A stretch of DNA of 64,000 nucleotides from Fervidobacterium pennivorans (lineage in GTDB: Bacteria; Thermotogota; Thermotogae; Thermotogales; Fervidobacteriaceae): positions 1,696,001-1,760,000 of the forward strand of contig NZ_CP011393.1 in the NCBI RefSeq assembly GCF_001644665.1, written 5' to 3'. A program made the translations under genes and the position numbers. The notes beneath the pieces are model-generated. The model had not been told where the DNA came from. It ran no database searches and saw only the letters and a list, made by a program, of their open reading frames with translations. Positions 1 to 11,242 of this stretch are shown piece by piece (position 1 is the first letter of the stretch; each line of letters begins with the position of its first letter).

Positions 1-1
1 G

Positions 2-646
2 CTTACTGAACTCAAGATGACCGAACAACAATTAGACGAATACTTGGTACAGCTCGGAATGGGCAAGCTCGAAGATTACAGGCAAAAACTCTATTTCCAA
101 CGAAAATATTCACTATCACTTGCTAACGCTTACACTTACTATCTTAAAAACCTCGCGGTTACAGATGAAGAGATAAAGTCTTACTACGAAAAAAACAAGG
201 ACAAATACACAGTTCCGGCTCAATATGATTTACTTGTTTTCAAAACGAACGACAAATCGACAGCGGATACGTTAAGATTAGATGTTGTGAAAGGTCTTTC
301 GAACGACGAAATATTGAAAAAATACAACCTGTCCCCTGTTGTCAACGGATATGTTAACATTAACGACACATCGAAAATTCCACAATCACTCTGGATATTT
401 ATCACCAGTGCTGTTAAAGGTACTACGTTACCAGTCCAGCAAGTGGGGAACGAATACTACGTTGTGAAGGTAAGAGACATAAAAGTTGGTAGCACGAAAA
501 CTCTTAGTGAAGTTAGTGAGGAAATAAAAAACACCTTGATTGCATCAAAGCAAGAGGAAGCATCGAAAAAACTTTTGGAGGATTTCGAAAAATTTAGAAA
601 AGATTCGAAGATAGAAATAAGGTACAAAAGTCCTATTGTGAAATGA
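2..646 (+). CDS. SurA/PrsA-like peptidyl-prolyl isomerase or chaperone, C-terminal part
   Basis: The reading frame is open to the left edge of the window, so the N-terminus, including any signal peptide, is missing. The visible 214 residues begin in a helical chaperone segment, followed by VTDEEIKSYYEKNKDKY, a segment typical of the linker before the parvulin domain in SurA, PrsA and PpiD proteins. After that comes a degenerate parvulin-like region and a C-terminal helix (TLSEVSEEIKNTL). Such proteins help fold exported or outer-membrane proteins in the periplasm. That would suit a diderm cell with an Omp85 protein, which is also present here at 14.7 kb. Isomerase activity cannot be judged because the catalytic parvulin residues are not clear. 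The family call is fairly firm and the exact type is not. Confidence 0.7.
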   Translation, partial: LTELKMTEQQLDEYLVQLGMGKLEDYRQKLYFQRKYSLSLANAYTYYLKNLAVTDEEIKSYYEKNKDKYTVPAQYDLLVFKTNDKSTADTLRLDVVKGLSNDEILKKYNLSPVVNGYVNINDTSKIPQSLWIFITSAVKGTTLPVQQVGNEYYVVKVRDIKVGSTKTLSEVSEEIKNTLIASKQEEASKKLLEDFEKFRKDSKIEIRYKSPIVK

Positions 647-682
647 AAAAAGCTTTTGTTGTAACGAAGTTAGGTGTAAAGC

Positions 683-1738
683 ATGGCAAAAACGGAATCA
701 AAAACCTTGGGAGTTATAGAAAGAAACTTACTAAATAGAGTAAAAAATGCTTTAGTTAGTGTTTTGCTTATATTTTTAATTGGAACCTTGTACTACTGGC
801 TGTTTGAAGGTTACTCACTTACAGATGCTATTTTCTTTGTTGGAATAACCATATCGACAGTTGGTTATGGAATGCATGAGCAACTTTCAGCGTTTGGTAA
901 GTTTTTTACTGTGATGCTTATATTTGCTGGTTTATCAGTTGTTTTGTATAACGTGTCGTATGTAACAGCTCTGCTAGTTGAGGGTGAATTAATCAAACTG
1001 ATGAAACAAAAAAGAGTGGAAAGAAAGGTGTCAAAGATGAAGGACCATGTAATTGTTGTTGGAGCTGGAAACATAGGAACAAAGGTTATAAATCAGTTGT
1101 TAAGGTTGAACGAACCGGTTGTTGCAATAGACAGCCTTGTGACTGAAGAAGAGCTTAGGGAAAAAATAACCGACAGTTCAAAAACAAATAACGTAGTTTT
1201 TGTAAAGGGCGATGCAACGAGCGAAGAAGTATTATTAAGGGCTGGTATCAAGCAAGCGAGGGCTCTTGTTACCACTTTACCAAACGATGCACTCAACATC
1301 TTTGTTACCCTGACTGCTAAGAACTTGAATCCAAACATATACGTCGTTTCGAATATATCGAATATATCGAATCTAACAAAATTCATTTACGCAGGGGTAG
1401 ACCATCCTATTGCAACAGCAGAAATAGCGGGGTTAAAGATTGTCGAAGCGCTGACTTTCCTCAAAAAGCGTGAAAATATTATAGATGTGCTAAACATATC
1501 AGACAAAGCCTTTCAGGTTGAAATAATTGATATAAAAAACACAAAACTTGCTGGTAAAAAGATAGAAGAATTGAAACTTAAGGAAAAGTACAGTGTTTAC
1601 ATCATTGGCTTGTTAAAAGACAAAGCTCTGGTCTTAGGTCCCTCAAAGAATGAGGTTTTGACAGATGATAGCAAAGCGGTCCTATTTGGTGAAGTAAACG
1701 GTCTTTCAAAGTTCAGAGAAGATTTTTTAAACACGTAA
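683..1738 (+). CDS. two-TM potassium channel with RCK (TrkA-N/TrkA-C) domains
   Basis: The protein has 351 residues. A first membrane helix spans about residues 22-41. A pore loop follows with the filter TVGYG at 59-63, then a second helix at about 71-98. An RCK/TrkA-N Rossmann domain begins with VVGAGNIG at about 125-132, and a TrkA-C-like domain covers roughly the last 75 residues. This is the layout of MthK-type ligand-gated K+ channels, in which nucleotide or ion binding to the RCK ring opens the pore. The residue after the filter is Met (GYGM), where most K+ channels have Asp. The gene stands between a foldase gene and mtnA with short gaps. K+ permeation is inferred from the filter. Confidence 0.88.
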   Translation: MAKTESKTLGVIERNLLNRVKNALVSVLLIFLIGTLYYWLFEGYSLTDAIFFVGITISTVGYGMHEQLSAFGKFFTVMLIFAGLSVVLYNVSYVTALLVEGELIKLMKQKRVERKVSKMKDHVIVVGAGNIGTKVINQLLRLNEPVVAIDSLVTEEELREKITDSSKTNNVVFVKGDATSEEVLLRAGIKQARALVTTLPNDALNIFVTLTAKNLNPNIYVVSNISNISNLTKFIYAGVDHPIATAEIAGLKIVEALTFLKKRENIIDVLNISDKAFQVEIIDIKNTKLAGKKIEELKLKEKYSVYIIGLLKDKALVLGPSKNEVLTDDSKAVLFGEVNGLSKFREDFLNT

Positions 1739-1791
1739 CAAAGTAAAAGTTATGAAAAATCACAAAAAGTACGGTTGGGAGGGAGCAAACG

Positions 1792-4180
<2,389 letters not shown>

Positions 4181-4237
4181 GTGGGGAATATAAAATGCAA
4201 AATGAACGATAGTGTAACAAGGGATGGGAGAATTTTG

Positions 4238-6127
4238 ATGCGTGATTTCAACACACTCTTCGGTGAGGATAGAGCTTTGATAGAAAAAATTAGAAAGATG
4301 AATTACGAAGAGCTTCATTCATTTGCTCAAGAGATTAGAAAATACATCATTGATGTGACCTCCGTCAACGGAGGTCACTTGGCTTCCAATTTAGGAACCG
4401 TCGAATTAACCCTCGCGCTTTATAGAGTCTTCGCCCCCTATGAAGATTACGTAATCTGGGATACAGGCCATCAAACCTACACTCACAAATTATTGACAGG
4501 TAGATGGGATGCTTTTAAAACGCTTCGGACCTTTGGCGGACTATCAGGATTTACGAACGTGTTTGAAGCGAAGGTGGATAGATTCGGTGCAGGGCATGTT
4601 GGAACCTCGATAGCAGCTGCATTAGGTATAGAAAAAGCATTAAAGTTGCAGAACAGAAAGGCTAACGTTGTAGTGGTCATAGGTGATGGTGCACTAACAA
4701 GTGGACAAGCTTTAGAAGCACTCAACCAAGTTAAAGCGCAGGATTCTAAGATAAAGATAATACTTAACAGCAATGGGATGAGCATTTCTAAAAATGTCGG
4801 CGGACTATCCCAACTACTTGAGACTCTCAGAACGAGCAAGATTTATATAACAGTAAAAGAGAAACTGAAAAAAGGGCTCAACGAAGCTGTTGAGTTTGAA
4901 TTGAAAAAGATTAGAGAGGCCTTAAAAGTTGCACTCATAGGTGAGGACTTCTTTGAGTCTATAGGTTTAAAGCATTTTGGACCTGTTGATGGACATGACC
5001 TGAGGTCTTTAGAAGAAGCTCTAAAACAAGTTAAAGACTATCCATATCCAACGGTACTCACTGTGTTTACGATAAAGGGTAAAGGTTATTATTTCTCCGA
5101 GCAGAATCCTACAAAGTTTCATGGTGTGGATAAATTTGATCCAGATTCAGGCTTTTTTGAGAAGCCTGAGGGAACTTATTCCTACAGCGAAGTCTTTGGA
5201 ACAACATTGACAAAAATTGCTTCGCAGGATGATAGAATTGTTGCATTAACTGCCGCAATGCCTGATGGAACAGGCCTTAGTAAATTCGCAAAGCAATTTC
5301 CACAAAGATTTGTTGACCTGGGTATAACCGAACAATCTGTGGTCACCTATGCTGGTGGCTTGGCAACTATGGGCTTCAAACCTGTGGTAGCAATATATTC
5401 TACATTCTTGCAAAGAGCCTACGACCAGATAATCCACGACATCGCACTCCAGAATTTGGATGTGCTATTCGCCATCGACAGGGCAGGCTTAGTGGGAACA
5501 GATGGTCCAACACACCATGGAGTGTTTGATATAGCCTATCTTAGACCCATACCAAATATGAAGATATTAACACCGCTTGATGGTCAAGACCTTGCTGTTA
5601 TGTTGTGGACGGTCCTGAAGGAAAGGGATAAGTACAGAGGTCCCATTGCCATAAGATACCCACGGGATGTGGAATTTGGCAATTTGGAGGAAATTTGTGG
5701 TAAAATAGAAACCGTAGAGCCTTTTAAATGGCAGTTACTTGTGGAAGGAAAGGAAGCAGCTTTATTAGCGGTCGGCGTGCTTGCAAAGAAATACTTGGAT
5801 ATTGCGAAAGCAAACCGTTGGACTTTGATTGGAGTAAGAAGTGTAAAACCAATAGATGAAGAGATGCTTGAAAAAGTATTCGAAACTCATAAATACGTTT
5901 TTACTATAGAAGAAGGTGCGGTGCTTGGTGGATTTGGAGAGAGTGTTGCTGCGAAATACCTAAGAGATTATGCGGACAAATACGACTGCAAAGTAGAGGT
6001 TGTTGGTATACGGGACGAATTTATACCGCATGGCACAAGGGATGAACTTATAAAGTACGTCGGACTTGACAGCAACAATATTGAGCAAATGATTAAAAAA
6101 TACGTTATGAAAGGAGTGAGGTTATGA
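4238..6127 (+). CDS. dxs: 1-deoxy-D-xylulose-5-phosphate synthase
   Basis: Dxs condenses pyruvate and glyceraldehyde-3-phosphate using thiamine diphosphate. It is the first step of the MEP isoprenoid pathway and also supplies thiamine and pyridoxal synthesis. Visible motifs are GHQTYTHKLLTGR, the cofactor motif GDGALTSGQALEALNQ, KHFGPVDGHD and DRAGLVGTDGPTHHG in the transketolase domain, then a C-terminal transketolase-C domain. The frame opens at a GTG directly after serS. The ATG at 4238 is preferred because GGGATGGGAG lies 7 bases before it and the protein then starts MRDFNTLFGED, giving 629 residues, the normal size. The gene overlaps the next by 4 bases (ATGA). Confidence 0.95.
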   Translation: MRDFNTLFGEDRALIEKIRKMNYEELHSFAQEIRKYIIDVTSVNGGHLASNLGTVELTLALYRVFAPYEDYVIWDTGHQTYTHKLLTGRWDAFKTLRTFGGLSGFTNVFEAKVDRFGAGHVGTSIAAALGIEKALKLQNRKANVVVVIGDGALTSGQALEALNQVKAQDSKIKIILNSNGMSISKNVGGLSQLLETLRTSKIYITVKEKLKKGLNEAVEFELKKIREALKVALIGEDFFESIGLKHFGPVDGHDLRSLEEALKQVKDYPYPTVLTVFTIKGKGYYFSEQNPTKFHGVDKFDPDSGFFEKPEGTYSYSEVFGTTLTKIASQDDRIVALTAAMPDGTGLSKFAKQFPQRFVDLGITEQSVVTYAGGLATMGFKPVVAIYSTFLQRAYDQIIHDIALQNLDVLFAIDRAGLVGTDGPTHHGVFDIAYLRPIPNMKILTPLDGQDLAVMLWTVLKERDKYRGPIAIRYPRDVEFGNLEEICGKIETVEPFKWQLLVEGKEAALLAVGVLAKKYLDIAKANRWTLIGVRSVKPIDEEMLEKVFETHKYVFTIEEGAVLGGFGESVAAKYLRDYADKYDCKVEVVGIRDEFIPHGTRDELIKYVGLDSNNIEQMIKKYVMKGVRL

Positions 6128-6453
6128 AGTTTCAAACAGAATACGGTGAGGTTGAAATTACCGTTAACGCTATAAGAAAGCTTGTTTATCTTGCAGTCCT
6201 TGAAACTTATGGACCTATAAGCATAGGTTCCGACAATTGGTTTTCAAGATGGTTTTCCTCCGAGGAAGGTAAGATAAAGGTTGAAGAGGACGAATACGGA
6301 CATTTAAAAATTGATATATTCGTTGAAGTAGAATTCGGTACAAAGGTCACAGAAGTTGGCAAGAATATAGAAGAGAACGTTGTCCACAAACTCCGCGCAT
6401 TCGCGAACTGTGAAAATCCAGAAGTAAACGTGCACATTATTGGTGTGCGCTGA
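6124..6453 (+). CDS. Asp23/Gls24 (YloU-like) family protein
   Basis: This is a small 109-residue cytoplasmic protein with the Asp23 family opening (YGEVEITVNAIRKLVYLAVLETYG) split by charged stretches, then the conserved alternating strand-helix region with VEFGTKV and a helix ending ENVVHKLRAF. In Firmicutes YloU sits directly before YloV/FakA, and the same pair occurs here, so the two products are probably functionally linked. Its exact biochemical role is unknown, although Asp23 proteins are membrane-associated envelope-stress proteins in Staphylococcus. It overlaps dxs by 4 bases and lies 14 bases before the DAK2 gene. Confidence 0.85.
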   Translation: MKFQTEYGEVEITVNAIRKLVYLAVLETYGPISIGSDNWFSRWFSSEEGKIKVEEDEYGHLKIDIFVEVEFGTKVTEVGKNIEENVVHKLRAFANCENPEVNVHIIGVR

Positions 6454-6467
6454 AATGAGGTGATAGC

Positions 6468-8084
6468 TTGCTGACCACAATAAATGGTTCAGATATGAAA
6501 GGCATCTTCATGAAAGGTGCCGAGAATTTGCTTGCCCATAGGGATGAGATAAATGCACTGAATGTTTTCCCTGTTCCTGACGGGGATACAGGTTCGAATA
6601 TGAGTTCTACAATGCTCGAAGCGTGTAAGTACCTTGAAAACCTTACTGATGAAAAACTAAGCAAAGTCCTTGATGCCATAAAACGAGGCACTCTGATGGG
6701 GGCAAGGGGGAATTCTGGAGTTATCCTCTCCCAAATATTCAGAGGCTTTTGTGATACACTTTCGAAAAAAAGCAAGCTCACAGTTGCAGACTTTGTAAAG
6801 GGCATAAAAGGGGCTAAAGAGACCTCTTACAAGGCGGTTTTAAGACCTGTTGAGGGGACGATTTTGACAGTAATTCGCGTACTGGACGAACATTCCAAAG
6901 AACTTTCCAACCTCGAAAGCTTTGAAGCGCTCTTCGAGAAGATGGAAGAGATTGCACTTGATACTGTGAAAAAAACTCCATCATTGTTGCCAAAACTAAA
7001 AGAGGCGAATGTTGTTGATGCTGGCGCGAAAGGTCTATATTACATCATTCAGGGATTCAAAATGTACGCCTTGGGTGATACATCAATAAACCTGGAAGGT
7101 GTTGAGACAAGACCTTCCGAAGAAATAACCATAGCATACGAAGAACTAACCTATCAATATTGTACAGAACTCATCGTCAGAGCCAAAAGACCAATAACTA
7201 ACGGTACGCAAAAGCAATTGGAAAATTACCTAAATACAATAGGTGATTCCGTTGTCTTCTTTGTACAGGATGATATCATCAAACTCCACGTTCATACAAA
7301 CAATCCAGGTCAAGTTATTGAAGAGTTCCTGAAGCACGGTGAGCTACTAAAGGTTAAAATCGACAACATGAAAGAACAGCATGAACACGTTGTTGGAGAA
7401 GCTTACGCAAAAAAGGAAAGAAAAAAGATAGCCTACGTTGCCGTCTCACCCGGTGAAGGGATTTCCAAAGTGCTTAAAGACCTCGGGGTTGACGAAATCA
7501 TCTCTGGTGGGCAGTCGATGAATCCAAGCATGGCTGATATACTTGATGCTATAAGACGTGCCAATGCAGAGAACGTAATTGTCTTTCCAAACAATTCGAA
7601 CATAATATTGGCAGCAGAACAAGCAGCAAAAACTGCGGAACAAGAAGGAATAAAGGTTTACGTTGTAAAAACAACCAACGTTCAACAGAGCATTTCAGCA
7701 ATGATTTACAGGGTAGGAGAAGAAATTGAGGAAATAATAACCAGCATAGAGGAGACAATAAGAAAGACAATAGCTATATCAATTACGGTTGCCGTAAGAG
7801 ATTCAAAATACGCAGGTGAAAAGATTAAGAAGGATGAATACTTAGGTTTTTTGAACAAAGAACTTGTTGCACACCACAAGAATTTGGTTAATGTGCTTGA
7901 TAAGATTTACCAAAGATGCAAACTCGAGGAACACGAGATTCTTACAGTATTCGTTGGCTCAAGCGCAACCCCTATTGAGCAAAGTATTGTTGAAAAATAC
8001 ACCAAAAAGAAATACCCGAACGTGCAGATAGAATTCATCGAAGGAGGTCAGCCACACTACCCGTTCCTTATGATGGTCGAGTAA
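6468..8084 (+). CDS. DAK2/DhaL-domain protein, FakA (YloV)-like fatty acid kinase
   Basis: The protein has 538 residues. The N-terminal DhaL-like nucleotide-binding domain (about 1-195) shows NVFPVPDGDTGSNMSSTM, the Asp triad that holds Mg-ATP, and GARGNSGVILSQI. A middle linker domain follows, and then a C-terminal DegV-like domain. FakA proteins phosphorylate fatty acids presented by a separate FakB (DegV) protein. No fakB gene is seen in this window. Translation starts at TTG, preceded by GAGGTGATAG. The preceding Asp23 gene matches the conserved YloU-YloV pair. Kinase activity is inferred from the family. Confidence 0.88.
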   Translation: MLTTINGSDMKGIFMKGAENLLAHRDEINALNVFPVPDGDTGSNMSSTMLEACKYLENLTDEKLSKVLDAIKRGTLMGARGNSGVILSQIFRGFCDTLSKKSKLTVADFVKGIKGAKETSYKAVLRPVEGTILTVIRVLDEHSKELSNLESFEALFEKMEEIALDTVKKTPSLLPKLKEANVVDAGAKGLYYIIQGFKMYALGDTSINLEGVETRPSEEITIAYEELTYQYCTELIVRAKRPITNGTQKQLENYLNTIGDSVVFFVQDDIIKLHVHTNNPGQVIEEFLKHGELLKVKIDNMKEQHEHVVGEAYAKKERKKIAYVAVSPGEGISKVLKDLGVDEIISGGQSMNPSMADILDAIRRANAENVIVFPNNSNIILAAEQAAKTAEQEGIKVYVVKTTNVQQSISAMIYRVGEEIEEIITSIEETIRKTIAISITVAVRDSKYAGEKIKKDEYLGFLNKELVAHHKNLVNVLDKIYQRCKLEEHEILTVFVGSSATPIEQSIVEKYTKKKYPNVQIEFIEGGQPHYPFLMMVE

Positions 8085-8123
8085 AATTGAGTTGTTTACA
8101 GTTCTTGCATTAGAGGTGAAGAT

Positions 8124-8573
8124 ATGAGGGAATTAATGACAGTTAAAAGTGTCGATGAGCATTATGTATATCTTTCTTTAAACGTTGACAAAGTAGCATG
8201 TGCTTCATGTGGGTTATCAGGTTCTTGCTCAATACAAAACGAGAGCTCTAAGAAGGGAGTTTTCAAGATAGATAAAAGGAGTGTGAGGCAAGACTTGCTT
8301 CCTCTCGTGCCAGGTGATTTGGTGGTTGTTGATTTCAAATACAACCCAGCAATTCTATCGCTAATTGTTTACGGTATACCTTTAGCAGGCTTTATTCTTG
8401 GAACCCTTATTGGTTACCTATTAAAATTTTCGGACATTGTTTCTTTCATACTTGCGTTGGCTCTTACCGGGGGAGGAGCATTTTTGACAAGAATTTACGA
8501 CAGAAAATACAAAATAGAGATAATAGATGTTAGAAGAAACACGGTCACGATAAACACAGGACAACTTTCATAG
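8124..8573 (+). CDS. RseC/MucC-family (SoxR-reducing) membrane protein
   Basis: The 149-residue protein has an N-terminal beta-rich part carrying a Cys cluster (CASCGLSGSC, residues about 24-33) and two hydrophobic helices at about 77-97 and 101-117. This is the layout of the RseC/MucC positive regulators of sigma-E and of the RsxC-associated SoxR reducing system. The Cys cluster suggests a redox or Fe-S role. The gene is preceded by GAGGTGAAG and follows the FakA-like gene by about 40 bases. No Rnf/Rsx genes are in the window, so its partners here are unknown. Confidence 0.75.
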   Translation: MRELMTVKSVDEHYVYLSLNVDKVACASCGLSGSCSIQNESSKKGVFKIDKRSVRQDLLPLVPGDLVVVDFKYNPAILSLIVYGIPLAGFILGTLIGYLLKFSDIVSFILALALTGGGAFLTRIYDRKYKIEIIDVRRNTVTINTGQLS

Positions 8574-8629
8574 CAAAAACCGATGTAAGTGCTGCAATCT
8601 TTTTTTTTGCAAACGTAGGGGGGAAGGGT

Positions 8630-9388
8630 ATGGTATACCACTTCAAAAAAGGAACCGGTAATAACGGTTGGATTGTTATAATACATGGCCTTGGCGAGCA
8701 CATAGGTAGGTATGAGAAACTCATTAACATGCTTGTGGAAAACAATTTCGGTGTCATCGGATTTGATTTACCTGGTCATGGTAAAAGCTCCGGTAAACGT
8801 GGGCATACATCTATTGAAGAAGTCATAGACTTAATCGATGAAATCACAAAAACAGTTAACTCCTTTATCCTTTTTGGGCACAGTTTGGGTGGGCTCATCG
8901 CTGTACGTTACACAGAAGAACGACCAAACAAAGTTTCCAAACTTGTTGTATCGTCTCCTGCACTACAGCTTGAACCGAAACCAAGCCAGATAATGATGCT
9001 AAAAATGTTCTCTGTTTTAGCGCCTTCGTTAACTGTGAAGAATGGTATAAACCCGGACCTTTTATCGAGAAATAAAGATGCAGTTCATAGATATGTTACA
9101 GATCCGCTTGTTCATGACAAAATCTCGATTAAGCTTGGCAAAAGTATGTTGCAAAATGTCCAATTAGCGCATGAGAGAGCTCCGAGAATCAAATGTCCCG
9201 TAGTCGTTCTAATAGGTACAGAAGACAAAGTAACGCCTCCTCAAGGAGCACGTAAATTTTACGAAGAGCTTGATACACAAAAGGTAATTGAAGAGTTTGA
9301 AGGTGGTTACCACGAACTTTTTGAAGACCCAGAACATGGCGAGGAATTCCATAACAGAATCCTATATTACATAAAAGATTGGGTATAA
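8630..9388 (+). CDS. alpha/beta hydrolase, monoacylglycerol lipase-like
   Basis: The protein is 252 residues with no signal peptide. The oxyanion-hole motif HGLGEH sits near residue 24, the nucleophile elbow GHSLGG near residue 83, the acid in GTEDKVTPP and the catalytic His in GGYHELFED near the C-terminus. HGLGEHIGRYE and DLPGHGKSSG are characteristic of the lysophospholipase/monoacylglycerol lipase branch (Hydrolase_4). It probably cleaves small lipid or ester substrates in the cytoplasm, and a heat-stable esterase is expected. The start ATG follows a purine-rich GGGGGGAAGGG. Confidence 0.87.
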   Translation: MVYHFKKGTGNNGWIVIIHGLGEHIGRYEKLINMLVENNFGVIGFDLPGHGKSSGKRGHTSIEEVIDLIDEITKTVNSFILFGHSLGGLIAVRYTEERPNKVSKLVVSSPALQLEPKPSQIMMLKMFSVLAPSLTVKNGINPDLLSRNKDAVHRYVTDPLVHDKISIKLGKSMLQNVQLAHERAPRIKCPVVVLIGTEDKVTPPQGARKFYEELDTQKVIEEFEGGYHELFEDPEHGEEFHNRILYYIKDWV

Positions 9389-9440
9389 GTCTGTTTAATA
9401 ATAAGAAAGAAAAAGTATATAGCTGAAAGGGTGAGCAAGA

Positions 9441-9917
9441 ATGGGAGTTTACAAAACAAGGTTCGGTGAGCTGGAAATAAAAGATAACGAAATCATAACC
9501 TTTCCAAATGGAATACCAGGTTTTGAGGAACTCAGAAAATTTGCCATTTTGAATATCCCAGAAACACGACCAATTCAATGGCTTGTCAGTTTAGAGGATA
9601 AGAACGTATCTTTCCCGCTCATAGACCCTTGGTTGGTTTTGGAGACATACGAGGTAGATCTATCAAAACAAGACTTAGATATTTTACAGGTTGAAGACCC
9701 TTCGGACATAGTTGTGTGGAGTATAGTTACTATCCCTGTCGGTAAACCGGAGTTAGCGACGGTAAACTTAAAAGCTCCAGTTGTGGTGAACATAAAAAAT
9801 GGAATAGGCATTCAGGTTATACTTGAAAAGTATGAACTAAAACATCCCATAGTTTCCGAAAAAGAGCCAGAGAGTCAATCTGATGATAGAAAAAGTAAAG
9901 AAGAGAGTGGTGCTTGA
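9441..9917 (+). CDS. fliW: flagellar assembly factor FliW
   Basis: FliW binds flagellin and CsrA. When flagellin is secreted, FliW is freed and inhibits CsrA, which relieves repression of flagellin translation. The 158 residues include the family signature [17 protein letters not shown] and a central IVTIP segment. A charged Ser/Glu-rich tail (about 18 residues) extends beyond the usual end. The stop codon is one base before the csrA start, which is the conserved fliW-csrA pair. The start ATG follows AAAGGGTGAGC. Confidence 0.95.
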   Translation: MGVYKTRFGELEIKDNEIITFPNGIPGFEELRKFAILNIPETRPIQWLVSLEDKNVSFPLIDPWLVLETYEVDLSKQDLDILQVEDPSDIVVWSIVTIPVGKPELATVNLKAPVVVNIKNGIGIQVILEKYELKHPIVSEKEPESQSDDRKSKEESGA

Positions 9918-9918
9918 T

Positions 9919-10164
9919 ATGCTTGTGCTATCAAGGAGAGTTGGAGAGAGTATAATAATCGGTGATAATATACAAGTGAAAGTGCTGAAAATAGATGGTA
10001 ATGCTGTTAAAATAGGCATAATCGCACCAACTGATGTAAGGATTTACCGAGAAGAGGTCTACAAAACGGTAGCTCAAAGCAACAAAATGGCTACTGATTC
10101 TGCTTCACAAATAGAAACGGTAAAGAAGCTAAAGGAGGTTATCGGCGGTGATAAAGATAGATGA
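9919..10164 (+). CDS. csrA: carbon storage regulator CsrA
   Basis: CsrA is an RNA-binding homodimer that recognises GGA motifs in mRNA leaders, in this context mainly flagellin mRNA. The 81-residue product starts [16 protein letters not shown], the near-universal CsrA N-terminus. An upstream in-frame ATG inside fliW is rejected for that reason. The family binding segment is present as [17 protein letters not shown]. It is tightly coupled to fliW upstream and overlaps gatC by 17 bases. Confidence 0.96.
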   Translation: MLVLSRRVGESIIIGDNIQVKVLKIDGNAVKIGIIAPTDVRIYREEVYKTVAQSNKMATDSASQIETVKKLKEVIGGDKDR

Positions 10165-10432
10165 TAAACTTATTGACCATCTTTCTAAGCTTGCACGTTT
10201 AACGTTTGAAGAGACGGAGAGACTAAAATCTGACCTTCAGAAAATCATTGACTATTTTGAAATACTTTCCGAAGTTGACACCGAAGGTATCGAACCGATG
10301 TACACACCTATAGAGGAACCATGCAAGCTTAGAGAGTCGGAGCCAAAATCACATGAGAATGTTGAAGGTATTATTGAAAACTTTCCTGAAAAGGAAGGCC
10401 GATTCATCAAAGTTCCAAGTATCTACGGTTGA
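10148..10432 (+). CDS. gatC: Asp-tRNA(Asn)/Glu-tRNA(Gln) amidotransferase subunit C
   Basis: GatC is the small scaffold subunit of GatCAB, which amidates mischarged Glu-tRNA(Gln) or Asp-tRNA(Asn). The 94 residues show the usual pattern: [43 protein letters not shown] and a C-terminal FIKVPSIYG. The start is GTG, overlapping the end of csrA, with AAAGGAGG at about 10130-10137. gatA and gatB are not in the window, so the complex is encoded at separate loci. Confidence 0.95.
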   Translation: MIKIDDKLIDHLSKLARLTFEETERLKSDLQKIIDYFEILSEVDTEGIEPMYTPIEEPCKLRESEPKSHENVEGIIENFPEKEGRFIKVPSIYG

Positions 10433-10778
10433 TGTACTAACGAACTGGAAAAAGGCGGAAGATCTCGCCGCCGAATACCTAAGACGCAACGGCTATAAGA
10501 TACTTGAAAGAAACTATCACACACCGTTTGGTGAGATAGACATAATTGCAAAGCACGGTAAAACTTACGTGTTTGTTGAAGTAAAATCTGGTACAGGTAT
10601 TCGAATAAACCCTTCCGAGCGTGTTGATGTGAAGAAGTACGAAAGAATAAACCGCAGTGCGGAATATTATCTGAGAAGTAAGCGGTATTCAAAAGCCCGG
10701 ATAGATGTTATTGAGATTGTAAGCAACGAGAAATTAGAAATAAGACACTACAAGAACATAGGGTGGGATTTTATATGA
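10353..10778 (+). CDS. YraN/UPF0102 family predicted endonuclease-like protein
   Basis: This is a restriction-endonuclease-fold protein. The core GEIDIIAKHGKTYVFVEVK carries the E-D-ExK residues of the family active site, preceded by AEDLAAEYLRRNGYKILERN. Its function is unproven, but a role in DNA or RNA processing is often suggested. The start is uncertain: family homology begins around residue 31 (NWKKAED), yet no ATG, GTG or TTG occurs in frame between TTG 10374 and that point. Translation therefore starts at one of several codons at 10353-10374, inside gatC. The stop overlaps the smpB start (ATGA). Confidence 0.85.
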   Translation: MRMLKVLLKTFLKRKADSSKFQVSTVDVLTNWKKAEDLAAEYLRRNGYKILERNYHTPFGEIDIIAKHGKTYVFVEVKSGTGIRINPSERVDVKKYERINRSAEYYLRSKRYSKARIDVIEIVSNEKLEIRHYKNIGWDFI

Positions 10779-11218
10779 AGATAATAGCAACCAATAAAAA
10801 AGCATACACAGATTACATTATAGATGAAACATATGAAGCTGGCATTGTGCTTGTTGGAACAGAAGTAAAGTCTTTGAGGGAACATGGTGCAAGTTTCAAA
10901 GATTCATTTTGCAGGATAAAAGACGGAGAGATATATTTGTTGAATTTACATATACCACCGTATCGTTTTGGAAATATCTACAACCATGATCCTGAAAGAC
11001 CCAGGAAATTGCTCTTACATAGGAAGCAGATAGACAGAATCTGGGGAAAAATTAGACAAGAAGGATACACGGTGGTTCCGACAAAAATCTATTTCAACGA
11101 CAGAGGAATAGTCAAAGTAGAAATTGCGGTTGCAAAAGGTAAGAAGGGTCATGACAAACGTGAGGAAATCAAAAAGAAAGAAATTGACAGGAGAATAAAA
11201 GAATATTTGAAAAGATAA
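10775..11218 (+). CDS. smpB: SsrA-binding protein SmpB
   Basis: SmpB binds tmRNA and brings it to stalled ribosomes for trans-translation. The 147 residues contain YEAGIVLVGTEVKSLREH, the IPPYRFGN loop, DPERPRKLLLH and a basic C-terminal tail (KKKEIDRRIKEYLKR) that fits the mRNA channel. The ATG start gives a 4-base overlap with yraN and follows GGGTGGG. A GTG four codons upstream was rejected. The ssrA gene was not found in this window. Confidence 0.96.
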   Translation: MKIIATNKKAYTDYIIDETYEAGIVLVGTEVKSLREHGASFKDSFCRIKDGEIYLLNLHIPPYRFGNIYNHDPERPRKLLLHRKQIDRIWGKIRQEGYTVVPTKIYFNDRGIVKVEIAVAKGKKGHDKREEIKKKEIDRRIKEYLKR

Positions 11219-11242
11219 AAACTTTCAAAGGGAGTGATAAAT

